A stretch of 64,000 bases of DNA from an uncultured Poribacteria bacterium (lineage in GTDB: Bacteria; Poribacteria; WGA-4E; WGA-3G). The translations under genes were made by a program, and so were the position numbers. The notes beneath the pieces were generated by a model that did not search any database, was not told where the DNA came from, and worked only from the letters and a program-made list of their open reading frames with translations. Below, piece after piece: positions 1 to 9,016 of this stretch (position 1 is the stretch's first letter; each line of letters starts with the position of its first letter). The DNA is taken from contig OX639973.1 of the NCBI GenBank assembly GCA_951828385.1, positions 4,951,200 to 5,015,199 on the forward strand, given 5' to 3'.

Positions 1-3000
1 GCAGCTATCGCTCTCCAAGACCTATTCAACCGTTATTATACTTCACTCTATATTAGCATTGACCTCTCGTCTCAATCCAATCAGTTCGGTGTATTCAATA
101 AAGGATGGTTCTACGACCAACAACCTGAATTTGTACTGCGGCGTGAATTTGCCAGTATCGGTAATAAACTCGCTACCTACGCACAAGATGCCGACTTCGG
201 TGTCCGGATCCGAAAACTTTGGCAGTGGACAGATGACCAGATCCGGCAAGCAGTGATGGCACGCCAATGGACGGTCGCAAATGGGATTTCCGATAAAACC
301 GCACTCGAAGGAAAGACACTTGAAACGCTACTCAGCTCACACTTCAACAAACTCACTGGACTCAGCGGTGTGAGTCGATTGATGAAGATGCAGTTTGAGC
401 AGTGGCGCAATCAAGGCGAACCTTCCGAGGATATGCTTAAGGATATGGATTATATCCGAAAAGAGGTTGAGCGTTTCATCCGAAACGATGTACGCACCGC
501 AAAGAAAAATCGGAAGAACAGCATTCGTGCACGCGAGAAACTCGACACGATGCTCCGACTCCGGCACGAGGATCCTGATACCTTCTCCGAAGATGAGATT
601 GAGGACATCAAAACCCTCATTTCAATCGCTGGGCTCGGCGGACAATCCAACTTCGTTAACGCCATATCTGCAAGCGGTGGAAAGACATGGAAAACATACA
701 TTCCCGGTAAAATCGCCTTTGACAGCGAGGTCGCAACGCTTGTTGGGAAAACCGGAATCGCTTTCGCAACGATTGAAGACGCACGCGTCTTAACGGATAC
801 CCCACTCGACACAATTGATCGCGTCGATTTGCGCGAAGGCGGTAATCTCCATCAGCAAGCACAGACATTGGCTTCACTCCTCATTCAAGCACTCCGAGAT
901 GAAGAGATGCCTACCGCGGCTCGCGTCGGTAATTTCTACTGCAACCTCTTCGGTGATGTCGTCGAATTTGATGCACGTGAGTCCGCGCTTCCCAATAAAC
1001 CGGTACCTTATCCCATCTTGACACTTCGCAGAAAACATAAAACTATGATGGGTGTACGCGGCGACCTGTTCGTCATGGGCGATAACAAAGGCAACTTTGA
1101 GGTGGCGGGTTTAGCCATGGAAGGGAGAGCAACACGCCGACTCGGGGGCGCACAAGAGGTCGAAGCATATATTCTTGACAAGGATTCAGGCGACATCGTC
1201 TTCGCACCCGATTTGGGGAACTATGGTGCAAAACTTCTCCCGAATAAAGTACCTATTAATACACGGAGGCGTGGGTGCCGGGTCGTAACATTCCCCTGTG
1301 TCTCCACGACGATCTATGATTTGGTCGACCAGCGGTATCTCCGAACCTTGCGCGAGCTCGAAATTTATGACGCACTCACCGATAGCGCACCGGAGAAATA
1401 TGGAATGTCCAAACCCTGGCAACAGGAAGGTGTCTCCGCAGCTGAACCGATCGCCCTCGTCTACAGCGAACCGAACACCCGGATTAAAATCGGAATGGCT
1501 TACGGGCAGATCGGGAAACGACTCCTCCTCATCAAAGCCACGAAGAGCGGTATGAAGAACCCCACGCTTTACACTGGCGAAGGGTTCGTCGTGCGTGAAA
1601 ATGGACGCATCCGTCTCACACCCTACGTCGTTGTTCGAGATATGTGGTGGCTTGATGAGAACCGATCACGCCTCTATAAACGTTTCGGTATCTCCAGCGA
1701 CCGGCTCGACAAACTACATCAATTCGCCAATGAATACCTCGCACGCGCCGAGACTGAACTCCTCCAAAGTGACTATCAACAGGCACTCAAACTTGCACGT
1801 GCCGCATGGGGATATGAATCTCGTGCATACCCTGACGTCAAACAGACCGGTAACGATGTCGTCAACGGTGTAATGTTCTATCTCGCATTGTTGATGCCGT
1901 TCGCCTACTTTATGGAACGGCTCATCTTCGGCTTCCCAAATATCCATAAGCAAATTCTTGGCTCGTTCGGTATCTTTTTACTCGTGTTCTTCTTCTTAAG
2001 CCAGGTTCACCCTGCCTTCCAGATCACGACGACACCTGTGATTATTCTAATAGCGTTCGTTGTGCTCGCGTTGACGGTTATCGTCATCAGCATCATCGTC
2101 CGAAAATTTGAGGAGCAGCTCGAAAAAATTCGGCAAGAGGGCAGCAAGGTCTACAAGGCGGATGTCGGTAGGTTGAGTGCAAGTGCTGCAGCGTTTAGTT
2201 TGGGGATTTCCAATATGCGGAAACGCAAAGGACGAACGATCCTGACATGTTGCACGTTGGTAATCCTTACTTTCACAGTTATCTCGTTTACCTCCGTCCG
2301 GACGTTTATGCATCCGAATAGAACGAGCCTCCCACAGGTGACACCGCGCTATACAGGACTCCTTATCCGCGACCAGTACTGGCGCCCCCTTGAGGAACCC
2401 GTGCTGACCTCTGTGCGAAACGACATGCAGAAGACACAGATTACACTCACCGCTTTAGAACGACTCTTGGCGCGAAAAAATGAAATCTTCGTCAAACAGG
2501 GACAGCAACCGATTGATGTGGCAGAAGCGATCGCCGCTTTAGAGCAGGACGGCTTCATTGAACAGGTAGACGAAGAATCCATTGTGACCGTCCGAAACGT
2601 CATCGCACCCCGCGCGTGGTATCAATCCTCAGGAACTGGGGATCAGTCGTTTGTGCAGCTAACACGCACACCAAACACCGCAGATACATCACCGCCGACG
2701 CATCAACTCACCGGTGAAGCATTGACGTTCGCTGCAAACATGCTCGTCGGGATGAGCGAAGGGGAACCCGCTGTTAGCGGTATTAATAGATACCTGCAAT
2801 ATGGAAAGTGGTTTGATCCCGCTGATGCCAGCGAATGGCCCACAGAGTGGCCTTATGCGATTGTCCTCCCGAAAGGGATGGCAGAATTGCTGAAAATCAC
2901 CGAAAGTGATATGGGCAAGGCGACTGTCTCTGTATACGGCGCAGACTTTACTGTCGTCGGTGTACTCGGCATCGGGTTCAAAGACCTCACCGATAACGAT

Positions 3001-4221
3001 GGTGAAGAACTTACACCCGTCGATTATCAATTAATGCAACAGCAACGCAGCCGCGGTGCTACAGGCGATGAAACGCTTGAGGGTGAACTGCAGAAGTATC
3101 TCCACCTCACGCCAGACAGTATCGCTATTCTGCCTTATGAGGTCGTCATGAACCAAGGCGGCACGCTCCGCAGCGTCGCCGTTAACATGGAACCGAGAGA
3201 AAATGACCCGAAACTGCTCGGAGCGATTGATAAGTTGGATCTCATCATGGCACCGCTCATGAACCGTATCGCACTTGACTTTTTCGTCGGACGCGATAAA
3301 GACACATACCTCTATAGCAGTATCGGGATGACGAGTTTCAGTGGAATGGGCAACCTATTCGTGCCGATTTTGATTGCCGCACTCATCGTACTCAACACAA
3401 TGCTTGGCGCAGTCTATGAACGGGTCCGAGAGATCAGTATTTACAGTTCTGTCGGTCTCGCACCGGTACATATCGCTTTCCTCTTCCTTGCTGAAGCATG
3501 TGTATACGCCATCGTTGGGGCAGTGTTAGGTTACCTCATGGGACAAGCCATCGCGACAACCCTCGTACATTTCGGATGGCTCGCAGGGTTGACGCTCAAC
3601 TATTCATCGATGTCAACCGTTGTCGCAACAATTATCGTCATGATTGTGGTGCTGCTGAGTACCCTGTATCCAGCAATTAAAGCCTCACGGATGGCGGTCC
3701 CCGATATTGAACGTAAATGGAAACTCCCGGAACCAGAAGGCGATGTATGGCACTTCAACCTGCCTTTCACGGTGCTTGAAGAAGAAGCTCTCGGCTTGAA
3801 CGTCTTTATGCGCGACTATTTTGAGGCGCACGCCGATGAATCCGCAAGCGATTTCTACACCGACCAAGTCGCGTTCAGTGAAACTGCAGAAGACTCCTAC
3901 CAAATCGGAATGATGGTGTGGTTGGCACCCTATGACTTGGGCGTGAGCCAATCAATTCAATTCGTTACATCTCCAGTCGGCGGTGAAGAGGAAGATCTCT
4001 TCAAAATTACATTGGATGTACATCGAGAGAGCGGCGAAATCGCTTCTTGGAAACGGGTCAACCGACGGTTCCTCAACCTCCTACGGAAGCAGCTCCTCAT
4101 CTGGCGGACGTTCAGTGTTGATATTCGTTCCGAATTCCATGAACGCGGCAGAACTGAAGGCACGGACGCATCCGCAGAAGAAGCCTCACAAATGGATGCG
4201 GTGCCGACACCAGCGGATTAA
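1..4221 (+). CDS. Giant FtsX/MacB-type ABC transporter permease (5' end outside window)
   Basis: The frame is open from base 1, so the start lies upstream; 1406 residues are visible. A long soluble N-terminal region (to about base 1850) is followed by three hydrophobic segments (about 1855-2110), another membrane segment near 2230-2300, and a large extracytoplasmic domain like that of MacB-type permeases. The FtsX core is at about 3350-3700 and contains ERVREISIYSSVGLAP, close to the usual ERTREIG motif. A soluble domain of about 170 residues ends the protein. FtsX-type permeases work with LolD/MacB-like ATPases in lipoprotein or substrate extrusion; the ATPase at 10144 is a candidate partner. 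The N- and C-terminal extensions are unusual and unidentified. Family call is firm, substrate unknown. Confidence 0.85.
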   Translation, partial: AAIALQDLFNRYYTSLYISIDLSSQSNQFGVFNKGWFYDQQPEFVLRREFASIGNKLATYAQDADFGVRIRKLWQWTDDQIRQAVMARQWTVANGISDKTALEGKTLETLLSSHFNKLTGLSGVSRLMKMQFEQWRNQGEPSEDMLKDMDYIRKEVERFIRNDVRTAKKNRKNSIRAREKLDTMLRLRHEDPDTFSEDEIEDIKTLISIAGLGGQSNFVNAISASGGKTWKTYIPGKIAFDSEVATLVGKTGIAFATIEDARVLTDTPLDTIDRVDLREGGNLHQQAQTLASLLIQALRDEEMPTAARVGNFYCNLFGDVVEFDARESALPNKPVPYPILTLRRKHKTMMGVRGDLFVMGDNKGNFEVAGLAMEGRATRRLGGAQEVEAYILDKDSGDIVFAPDLGNYGAKLLPNKVPINTRRRGCRVVTFPCVSTTIYDLVDQRYLRTLRELEIYDALTDSAPEKYGMSKPWQQEGVSAAEPIALVYSEPNTRIKIGMAYGQIGKRLLLIKATKSGMKNPTLYTGEGFVVRENGRIRLTPYVVVRDMWWLDENRSRLYKRFGISSDRLDKLHQFANEYLARAETELLQSDYQQALKLARAAWGYESRAYPDVKQTGNDVVNGVMFYLALLMPFAYFMERLIFGFPNIHKQILGSFGIFLLVFFFLSQVHPAFQITTTPVIILIAFVVLALTVIVISIIVRKFEEQLEKIRQEGSKVYKADVGRLSASAAAFSLGISNMRKRKGRTILTCCTLVILTFTVISFTSVRTFMHPNRTSLPQVTPRYTGLLIRDQYWRPLEEPVLTSVRNDMQKTQITLTALERLLARKNEIFVKQGQQPIDVAEAIAALEQDGFIEQVDEESIVTVRNVIAPRAWYQSSGTGDQSFVQLTRTPNTADTSPPTHQLTGEALTFAANMLVGMSEGEPAVSGINRYLQYGKWFDPADASEWPTEWPYAIVLPKGMAELLKITESDMGKATVSVYGADFTVVGVLGIGFKDLTDNDGEELTPVDYQLMQQQRSRGATGDETLEGELQKYLHLTPDSIAILPYEVVMNQGGTLRSVAVNMEPRENDPKLLGAIDKLDLIMAPLMNRIALDFFVGRDKDTYLYSSIGMTSFSGMGNLFVPILIAALIVLNTMLGAVYERVREISIYSSVGLAPVHIAFLFLAEACVYAIVGAVLGYLMGQAIATTLVHFGWLAGLTLNYSSMSTVVATIIVMIVVLLSTLYPAIKASRMAVPDIERKWKLPEPEGDVWHFNLPFTVLEEEALGLNVFMRDYFEAHADESASDFYTDQVAFSETAEDSYQIGMMVWLAPYDLGVSQSIQFVTSPVGGEEEDLFKITLDVHRESGEIASWKRVNRRFLNLLRKQLLIWRTFSVDIRSEFHERGRTEGTDASAEEASQMDAVPTPAD

Positions 4222-4351
4222 AAAGAAGCGATCAGTCGTCAAGCAATCAGTGCTCAGGCTAAAGAGGGCTAAGACAACTCTAAAGCCTCTCAGGGCTGAC
4301 GGAACCGAAGGCTTCCGATGGCTGATTGCCAACTAAAAAAGGACAGAAAAT

Positions 4352-4540
4352 GTGGAAAAAATAGCAAGTTTCGTTATTATCCTGGGCACCTTCTTGTGGC
4401 TGTTTAGTATTATCGTCTTTGAAGGGCGTTGGCAATGGCAAATGTTCTCGGCACTTGTGCTGATACTCGGTATCTTCTGCGCGCATTTCTGGGAAGAGTT
4501 ACGAGACACAGGCAACTCTGAAGAGGGAGACGAAGGGTAA
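4352..4540 (+). CDS. Small two-helix membrane protein
   Basis: A 62-residue protein starts at GTG 4352 after an AAAAAGGA Shine-Dalgarno stretch at about 4335-4342. Two hydrophobic stretches (about residues 5-22 and 28-46) are followed by an acidic tail. It lies 130 nt after the large permease and before the OPT-like transporter, on the same strand, so it may belong to that transcript. No family was recognised. The GTG start and short length leave some doubt. Confidence 0.5.
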   Translation: MEKIASFVIILGTFLWLFSIIVFEGRWQWQMFSALVLILGIFCAHFWEELRDTGNSEEGDEG

Positions 4541-4542
4541 GG

Positions 4543-4610
4543 ATTAGTTGTCGGTCATCAGTTATCGGCTGTCAGGAACGAAAATTGCTTACCGATAACT
4601 GATAACTAAT
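4543..4610. repeat. Intergenic inverted repeat (GTTATCGG type)
   Basis: The arms read ATTAGTTG...CATCAGTTATCGG on the left and CCGATAACTGATAACTAAT on the right, so this short intergenic stretch can fold into an imperfect hairpin. It is one of many GTTA/TAAC-rich inverted repeats in this window, and it ends just before the ribosome binding site of the transporter at 4629. Confidence 0.6.
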
Positions 4611-4628
4611 GGAAGGAGAATATTCAAC

Positions 4629-6617
4629 TTGGCGAGAGAAAGAGTAACACAGGCAGATGAATGGCAAGCTTGGGCACAGCGATACGACATTGAAGGCGGG
4701 ATCCGTACCTTTGAGTCGGGGCTAACGGTTAAAGTGTTCGTCGGAGCACTTTTCGTTGGCCTGTTGATGATGCCAGGCTCCATCTATCTCAGTTATGTAT
4801 CCGGCGAATCCGGTGCTGGCGCAGCGCCTTGGGTCGCAGTAATTCTGTTCACTGAACTCGCGCGGCGTTCCTTTACGACTGCCCGGCGACAGGAACTCTA
4901 TATGCTCCTCGGGTTAACCGGTGCAGCCGTCGGAAGTGGGATGCAGTACCGGAGTTTTATCTGGTACGCCTACTTTATCAATACCCCGCAGGCAGCTTCC
5001 TATGAAATTGCTGACAAAATACCAGAGTGGGTCGTACCAGCAGGGGATTCTGTCGGGGTGCTTACGCGGAGCCTCTTACATCCAGACTGGCTCCTGCCTA
5101 TCGGGATCTACCTCGTAGGAAAACTCCTCGGAACTTTGCGATCTGTGAGTGCGCAGTACATCTTGTTCCGGCTTACGGCGGACCTTGAACGCCTCCCATA
5201 TCCAATGGCACCCATTACCGCACAGGGAGCAACCGCACTCGCAGAAACGACAGGAAAAGAAGAGACTTGGCGATGGCGGGTCTTCTCTATCGGCTCTATG
5301 GCAGGACTCATCTGGGGGTTCCTCTATATCGGGGTGCCTTCGCTCACCGGGGTCATGATGAGCCAGCCGATTCAGATATTGAAGATTCCGTGGATTGATT
5401 TCACGCAGAGTATTGAAGGCTTCGCACCAACAGGGGTTTTTGCCTTCCGAACCGATTTCGGACAGATGCTCTTTGGGTTCGTGCTGCCATTCCCGATTGT
5501 CATGACGGAATTTATTGCCGCAATGGCAACACAATTCGTCTTGAACCCACAAATTCTGTACCGATTTGAGATACTCCACCAGTGGAAACCGGGTTTGGAT
5601 GTCCGTGGGGTCGGTCTGTTCAATGGTCTGGATTTCTGGATGAGCTGCGGCATGGGGAAATCTTTTAGTTTCGCAGTTGTCGGTATGGCGGCTTCGGTAC
5701 CGATGCTCTTTAAAATGGGGAGAACCAAGAAAACCGCTGGCGAACGCGGTGTCTTCGCTCCGCCGCCAAATCGCGGTGATTTCCCGATATGGTTGATGGG
5801 ATTGTTGTGGTTCGTCGGTATGGGCGGATTTGTTTGGCTCATCCACTGGATGGTCCCGAATTTCCCACTGAGTTTCCTGTTAGGCTTTGCATTCCTGTAT
5901 ACACCGCTCAACTCATATATCACTGCACGGACCTTCGGGGTGTTAGGACGCGACCTATTTGATATACCGTATCTACACGAAATTACCTTTATTTTAAGCC
6001 GATATGAGGAAGTCGATATCTGGTTCGCACCACTACCAGACGAAGATTACGGACGCGGCACACAGAGTTGGCGAGTACTTGAATTGACAGGGACAACCTT
6101 CACTTCAAATCTTGCCGGCACCCTACTGATTATGCCGATCCTGATTGTCAGTGGGATTGTGGTGATGCACTTTATCTGGAAGATAGCACCTATCCCGAGT
6201 GCGCAGTATCCGTATGCACAGATGATGTGGCCGATTAATGCAACAAACGAGTGTCTCTGGAAGACATCGCTGCGGGATGGAAATAGCGAGATGCTCCAAG
6301 CCATTCGCGGCGATTATGTCGCCGCTGGGTTTACCGGAAGTCTTGCCATCTACGGGATGTTGTGGGTCTTCAAACTACCCTCAATGTGGTTCTACGGCAT
6401 TGTCGGTGGTATCGGGGCTGATCCGGGCAGCATGATGGCACGCCTACTCGGGGCAGTTATCGGGCGATTCTATATGATCAAACGATTCGGCATGAAACGT
6501 TGGTATATGTTCAACCCAGTCCTCGCAGCTGGATTTGCGTGTGGGGTCGGCCTCATCGGCATGGGCACCGTGGCGATTGCCCTCGTCTCCAAAGCCGTCA
6601 TCGTTAAACCGTTTTAA
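4629..6617 (+). CDS. OPT-like (DUF6785-type) integral membrane transporter
   Basis: This 662-residue, highly hydrophobic protein has roughly 14 membrane segments. The start is TTG at 4629, chosen because GGAAGGAG at 4611-4618 sits 10 nt upstream. Overall architecture and motifs such as DLERLPYPMAPI and GDPGSMMARLLGAVIGRF-like residues near the C-terminus resemble oligopeptide-transporter (OPT) superfamily members often annotated as DUF6784/DUF6785 proteins in Planctomycetes and Poribacteria. OPT proteins move peptides or metal chelates by proton coupling, but the substrate here cannot be read from sequence. It follows the FtsX permease on the same strand. Confidence 0.75.
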   Translation: MARERVTQADEWQAWAQRYDIEGGIRTFESGLTVKVFVGALFVGLLMMPGSIYLSYVSGESGAGAAPWVAVILFTELARRSFTTARRQELYMLLGLTGAAVGSGMQYRSFIWYAYFINTPQAASYEIADKIPEWVVPAGDSVGVLTRSLLHPDWLLPIGIYLVGKLLGTLRSVSAQYILFRLTADLERLPYPMAPITAQGATALAETTGKEETWRWRVFSIGSMAGLIWGFLYIGVPSLTGVMMSQPIQILKIPWIDFTQSIEGFAPTGVFAFRTDFGQMLFGFVLPFPIVMTEFIAAMATQFVLNPQILYRFEILHQWKPGLDVRGVGLFNGLDFWMSCGMGKSFSFAVVGMAASVPMLFKMGRTKKTAGERGVFAPPPNRGDFPIWLMGLLWFVGMGGFVWLIHWMVPNFPLSFLLGFAFLYTPLNSYITARTFGVLGRDLFDIPYLHEITFILSRYEEVDIWFAPLPDEDYGRGTQSWRVLELTGTTFTSNLAGTLLIMPILIVSGIVVMHFIWKIAPIPSAQYPYAQMMWPINATNECLWKTSLRDGNSEMLQAIRGDYVAAGFTGSLAIYGMLWVFKLPSMWFYGIVGGIGADPGSMMARLLGAVIGRFYMIKRFGMKRWYMFNPVLAAGFACGVGLIGMGTVAIALVSKAVIVKPF

Positions 6618-6618
6618 T

Positions 6619-7171
6619 GGTTATAAGTTATTGGTTATAAGTTGTTAGTTCAAGAGACCTTTTGTGTCAGTCCTGTTCACTTTAACTGCCACAGAAACCT
6701 TCTTAACTAACAACCCCCTATTTGGTAGTTAAGAGGTATGCAAGATTTCAAGAAGTTGATGGTTTGGAAAAAATCTCATGATTTAACTATGAGGGTATAT
6801 AATTTAACATCCCAATTCCCGCGTGAAGAGATATATGGACTTACAAGCCAAATTCGGCGCGCGTCTGCCTCAATTCCAACGAACATTGCCGAGGGGTGTG
6901 GAAGAAAGAGTTCTGCTGAATTCGCCCGTTTTCTTCAGATCGCAATAGGTTCGACGAGTGAAACGGAGTATCTCCTTTTTCTTGCGCATGATCTTAAATA
7001 TCTCGGTTCTGATCAATATGATCAGTTAGAGGATATAATTATCAGCGTGAAGAAGATGCTAATTACCTTATTAAAAAGGCTCGAAACCTAGAACGTGGTT
7101 ATGCTACAAGAGGCATTCTTCCAATCAGAAACCTCTTTAACTTATAACTTATAACTTATAACTTATAACTA
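6619..7171. repeat. TTATAAG/CTTATAA arms flanking the four-helix-bundle gene
   Basis: The left arm at 6619-6650 repeats GGTTATAAGTTATTGG and TTATAAGTTGTTAGTT. The right arm at 7139-7171 carries four TAACTTA units in the opposite orientation. A shorter internal partner, TTAACTAACAAC, lies at 6704-6716. The arms bracket the gene at 6738-7091, so that gene may be cargo of a larger inverted-repeat unit. The same arm sequence appears without a gene at 10965-11116 and 61349-61508. Confidence 0.55.
6738..7091 (+). CDS. Four-helix-bundle protein of the 23S-rRNA intervening sequence (S23) family
   Basis: The 117-residue product carries the family hallmarks: an N-terminal LMVWKKSHDLTMRVY, then IRRASASIPTNIAEGCGR, then STSETEYLLFLAHDL. 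S23 proteins form pentameric four-helix bundles of unknown function; they were first found in intervening sequences of 23S rRNA but most copies lie elsewhere. Here no rRNA is near, the gene is more AT-rich than its neighbours, and GTTATAA-type inverted-repeat arms bracket it. This suggests a mobile passenger interrupting the surrounding gene string. Confidence 0.88.
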   Translation: MQDFKKLMVWKKSHDLTMRVYNLTSQFPREEIYGLTSQIRRASASIPTNIAEGCGRKSSAEFARFLQIAIGSTSETEYLLFLAHDLKYLGSDQYDQLEDIIISVKKMLITLLKRLET

Positions 7172-7178
7172 TATAAAC

Positions 7179-8219
7179 ATGGACTGGACTGTTTTTGGTT
7201 GGGCAGGTATAGAACTCGAAGTACCCATGACATGGGAGCTTAGCGGACTCAGCGGAGATCAGAAGACTGGATATCTCCGGCTTGATGACGGTGATATGCC
7301 TCGCCTCGAACTCAAATGGGCGCATACGCGACGTAAAAAGCCAGATCTTCATGCGACACTTGACGACTACTTCAAGTTGATTCGCAAGACTTACAAAAGA
7401 AGAGGCACTGAGCTTTCTTTCCGCCGGAACGTTAACCTTGTTAAAGAGGAAGGCTTCTTTGAAGGACGCACGGTCCTCGGTTTCAGCTGGAAAGGCGAGA
7501 TTCGTGCTAACGGTTTGATTTTCCACGCCGGAAAACGGATCACAATCGTACAGGTGATGGGGCGGCTCAAAGAGAACTGGCGACCCACGGTACTCCGAAT
7601 TTTCCAATCAATTGTAGACCGTAGTGAAGCATCACAAACATTGTGGAGTGCTTACGGACTCAAGTTGGGGGTGCCGAAAGAATACAGGTTGGAACGTCAG
7701 AAGCTGCTCAGCGGCTATCTACTGTTTGCGTTTGGCGCAAAACCTGCACGTTTCCAGATGCCTATAAAGATTGCGAAATTGGTAGCGAACCGCCTACGAA
7801 AAACGAACGGTCCTGTCGAAAACATAGATTTTTCGCCACCCGACAGAGGACGGTTGAGCGTTGAACGATACGGGCCGGCTGAGATAATGCTCGGCGACTA
7901 TAAAGATGATCCGAACCCGCTGGAAGCATGGTTTCGCGCAAAATACGCAAAAGCGATTCGCGGCTACGGGTTTGAGGTGACATCGCATACGAATTCGGAA
8001 GATGAACGCCTGACACTGATTGGAGAACAGACACGACTCTACGACGGTGTACCGTTCAGTCCGGTATTGGTACTCGATAAGCTTTCCAAACGGACAGCAC
8101 TTGTGTTTCACCTCTGGCACTGCAATCATTCGAATCGTATCTATGTCATCCAGTCCATCGGGAGCAACAACGCCTCCCCGACTGTCCAAAAAGTCGCTGA
8201 AAGTATTCAATGTCACTAA
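7179..8219 (+). CDS. Hypothetical protein (346 aa)
   Basis: No family was recognised. The protein has no signal peptide or clear membrane segment and appears soluble, with an N-terminal half rich in beta-like alternating residues (DWTVFGWAGIELEVPMTWEL) and a second half that starts with a similar phrase (YGLKLGVPKEYRLERQKLLS). The two halves may therefore be copies of one domain. The ATG at 7179 follows an AT-rich repeat end with no Shine-Dalgarno sequence. The PqqD-like gene follows after 23 nt, so the two are probably cotranscribed and may act together. Confidence 0.7.
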   Translation: MDWTVFGWAGIELEVPMTWELSGLSGDQKTGYLRLDDGDMPRLELKWAHTRRKKPDLHATLDDYFKLIRKTYKRRGTELSFRRNVNLVKEEGFFEGRTVLGFSWKGEIRANGLIFHAGKRITIVQVMGRLKENWRPTVLRIFQSIVDRSEASQTLWSAYGLKLGVPKEYRLERQKLLSGYLLFAFGAKPARFQMPIKIAKLVANRLRKTNGPVENIDFSPPDRGRLSVERYGPAEIMLGDYKDDPNPLEAWFRAKYAKAIRGYGFEVTSHTNSEDERLTLIGEQTRLYDGVPFSPVLVLDKLSKRTALVFHLWHCNHSNRIYVIQSIGSNNASPTVQKVAESIQCH

Positions 8220-8242
8220 CAACTTATAACTATTAAAAAAAT

Positions 8243-8707
8243 ATGCTAAACAGACTTCTCTATACCCTCAAACTCAAAAAACGTCCCGACATGGACCGGA
8301 CACGGGTCATGAAGGCATTTCCTGTGCGGAATCAGGTAATCACCTGGGAGATAGACGACAAAGGCGAAGCCGCACTCGTTATTCCACAGAAAGAAACACT
8401 CTGGATCCGACTCGTCAGTAAACTCTTCATGCTCCCCGGAAAAAGAGTGATTGTGCTCGATTCTATCGGCACTTACGTGTGGCAGATGTGCGATGGCAAG
8501 CATACCATTTCGCAGATTATCAAGGGAGTCCAAAAGCAGTACCAATTGACACGCAAAGAGGCAGAAACCTCGCTCTTTACGTTTATGCAGCAGCTCGGCA
8601 AACGGAACTTCATACAGTTCGCTATCCCGCAACAGAATGCACCCGCAGCACCCCTTGAACCCGAACCCGCAAAACCGGGACTGCTTGGATTCCTACAGAG
8701 ACGGTAA
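8243..8707 (+). CDS. PqqD-like peptide-chaperone domain protein
   Basis: The 154-residue protein contains a PqqD-type winged-helix signature at about residues 65-130: LDSIGTYVWQMCDG, then HTISQIIKGVQKQYQLT and a terminal helix. PqqD-like domains present precursor peptides to radical SAM enzymes in RiPP pathways, but many stand-alone copies in Planctomycetes-like genomes have no such partner. No radical SAM enzyme or precursor peptide is visible nearby. The Pro/Ala-rich tail (residues 133-147) is a linker. It follows the hypothetical gene by 23 nt. Confidence 0.75.
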   Translation: MLNRLLYTLKLKKRPDMDRTRVMKAFPVRNQVITWEIDDKGEAALVIPQKETLWIRLVSKLFMLPGKRVIVLDSIGTYVWQMCDGKHTISQIIKGVQKQYQLTRKEAETSLFTFMQQLGKRNFIQFAIPQQNAPAAPLEPEPAKPGLLGFLQRR

Positions 8708-8709
8708 AG

Positions 8710-8802
8710 GTATAATTGTCAGTTATTGGTATCACGCACCGATTAAAAGGGGGTTTGGGTTAACCAAAGCACCTCTTAACTGAAAACTGACAACCAGTAA
8801 GG
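8710..8802. repeat. Intergenic inverted repeat (AATTGTCAGTTATTGG / ACTGACAACC)
   Basis: The left arm (AATTGTCAGTTATTGG, about 8717-8732) is complementary to AACTGAAAACTGACAACC at about 8778-8796. This is the GTTGTCAG variant of the window-wide intergenic inverted repeats. It separates the PqqD-like gene from the IsrB transposon. Confidence 0.5.
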
Positions 8803-8812
8803 AGAAAAAGTC

Positions 8813-9016
8813 AGTGACCCCTCACTAAAGTAAGGGGCTTGTGCGAAGCCTATGCCAAAGGTTCACTCCACAAGTTAAACCGCTTTCTACACACAATATC
8901 GCGGTATCTTAGCGTGGCAGTTAGCACAATGTTTCGGATGCTCCCAAAGTCTGATTCACTTTTGGATACTGTGATGTGGAAGGGGCAATACACACTCCAC
9001 AGGAGACTTACAAACT
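8813..9016 (+). ncRNA. Probable omega RNA (HEARO-type) upstream of isrB
   Basis: IscB and IsrB proteins use a structured RNA encoded directly upstream of the gene, with the guide read from the flank outside the left end. The 200 nt here hold no plausible gene, start at the transposon-end hairpin and run to the start of the ORF. Other short stems are visible, for example around 8862-8880. The assignment rests on position and the end hairpin; no covariance search was possible. Confidence 0.45.

Noticed and set aside
5076-5846. 256-residue minus-strand frame
   Set aside because: It lies entirely inside the OPT-like transporter gene and has the composition of an antisense shadow.
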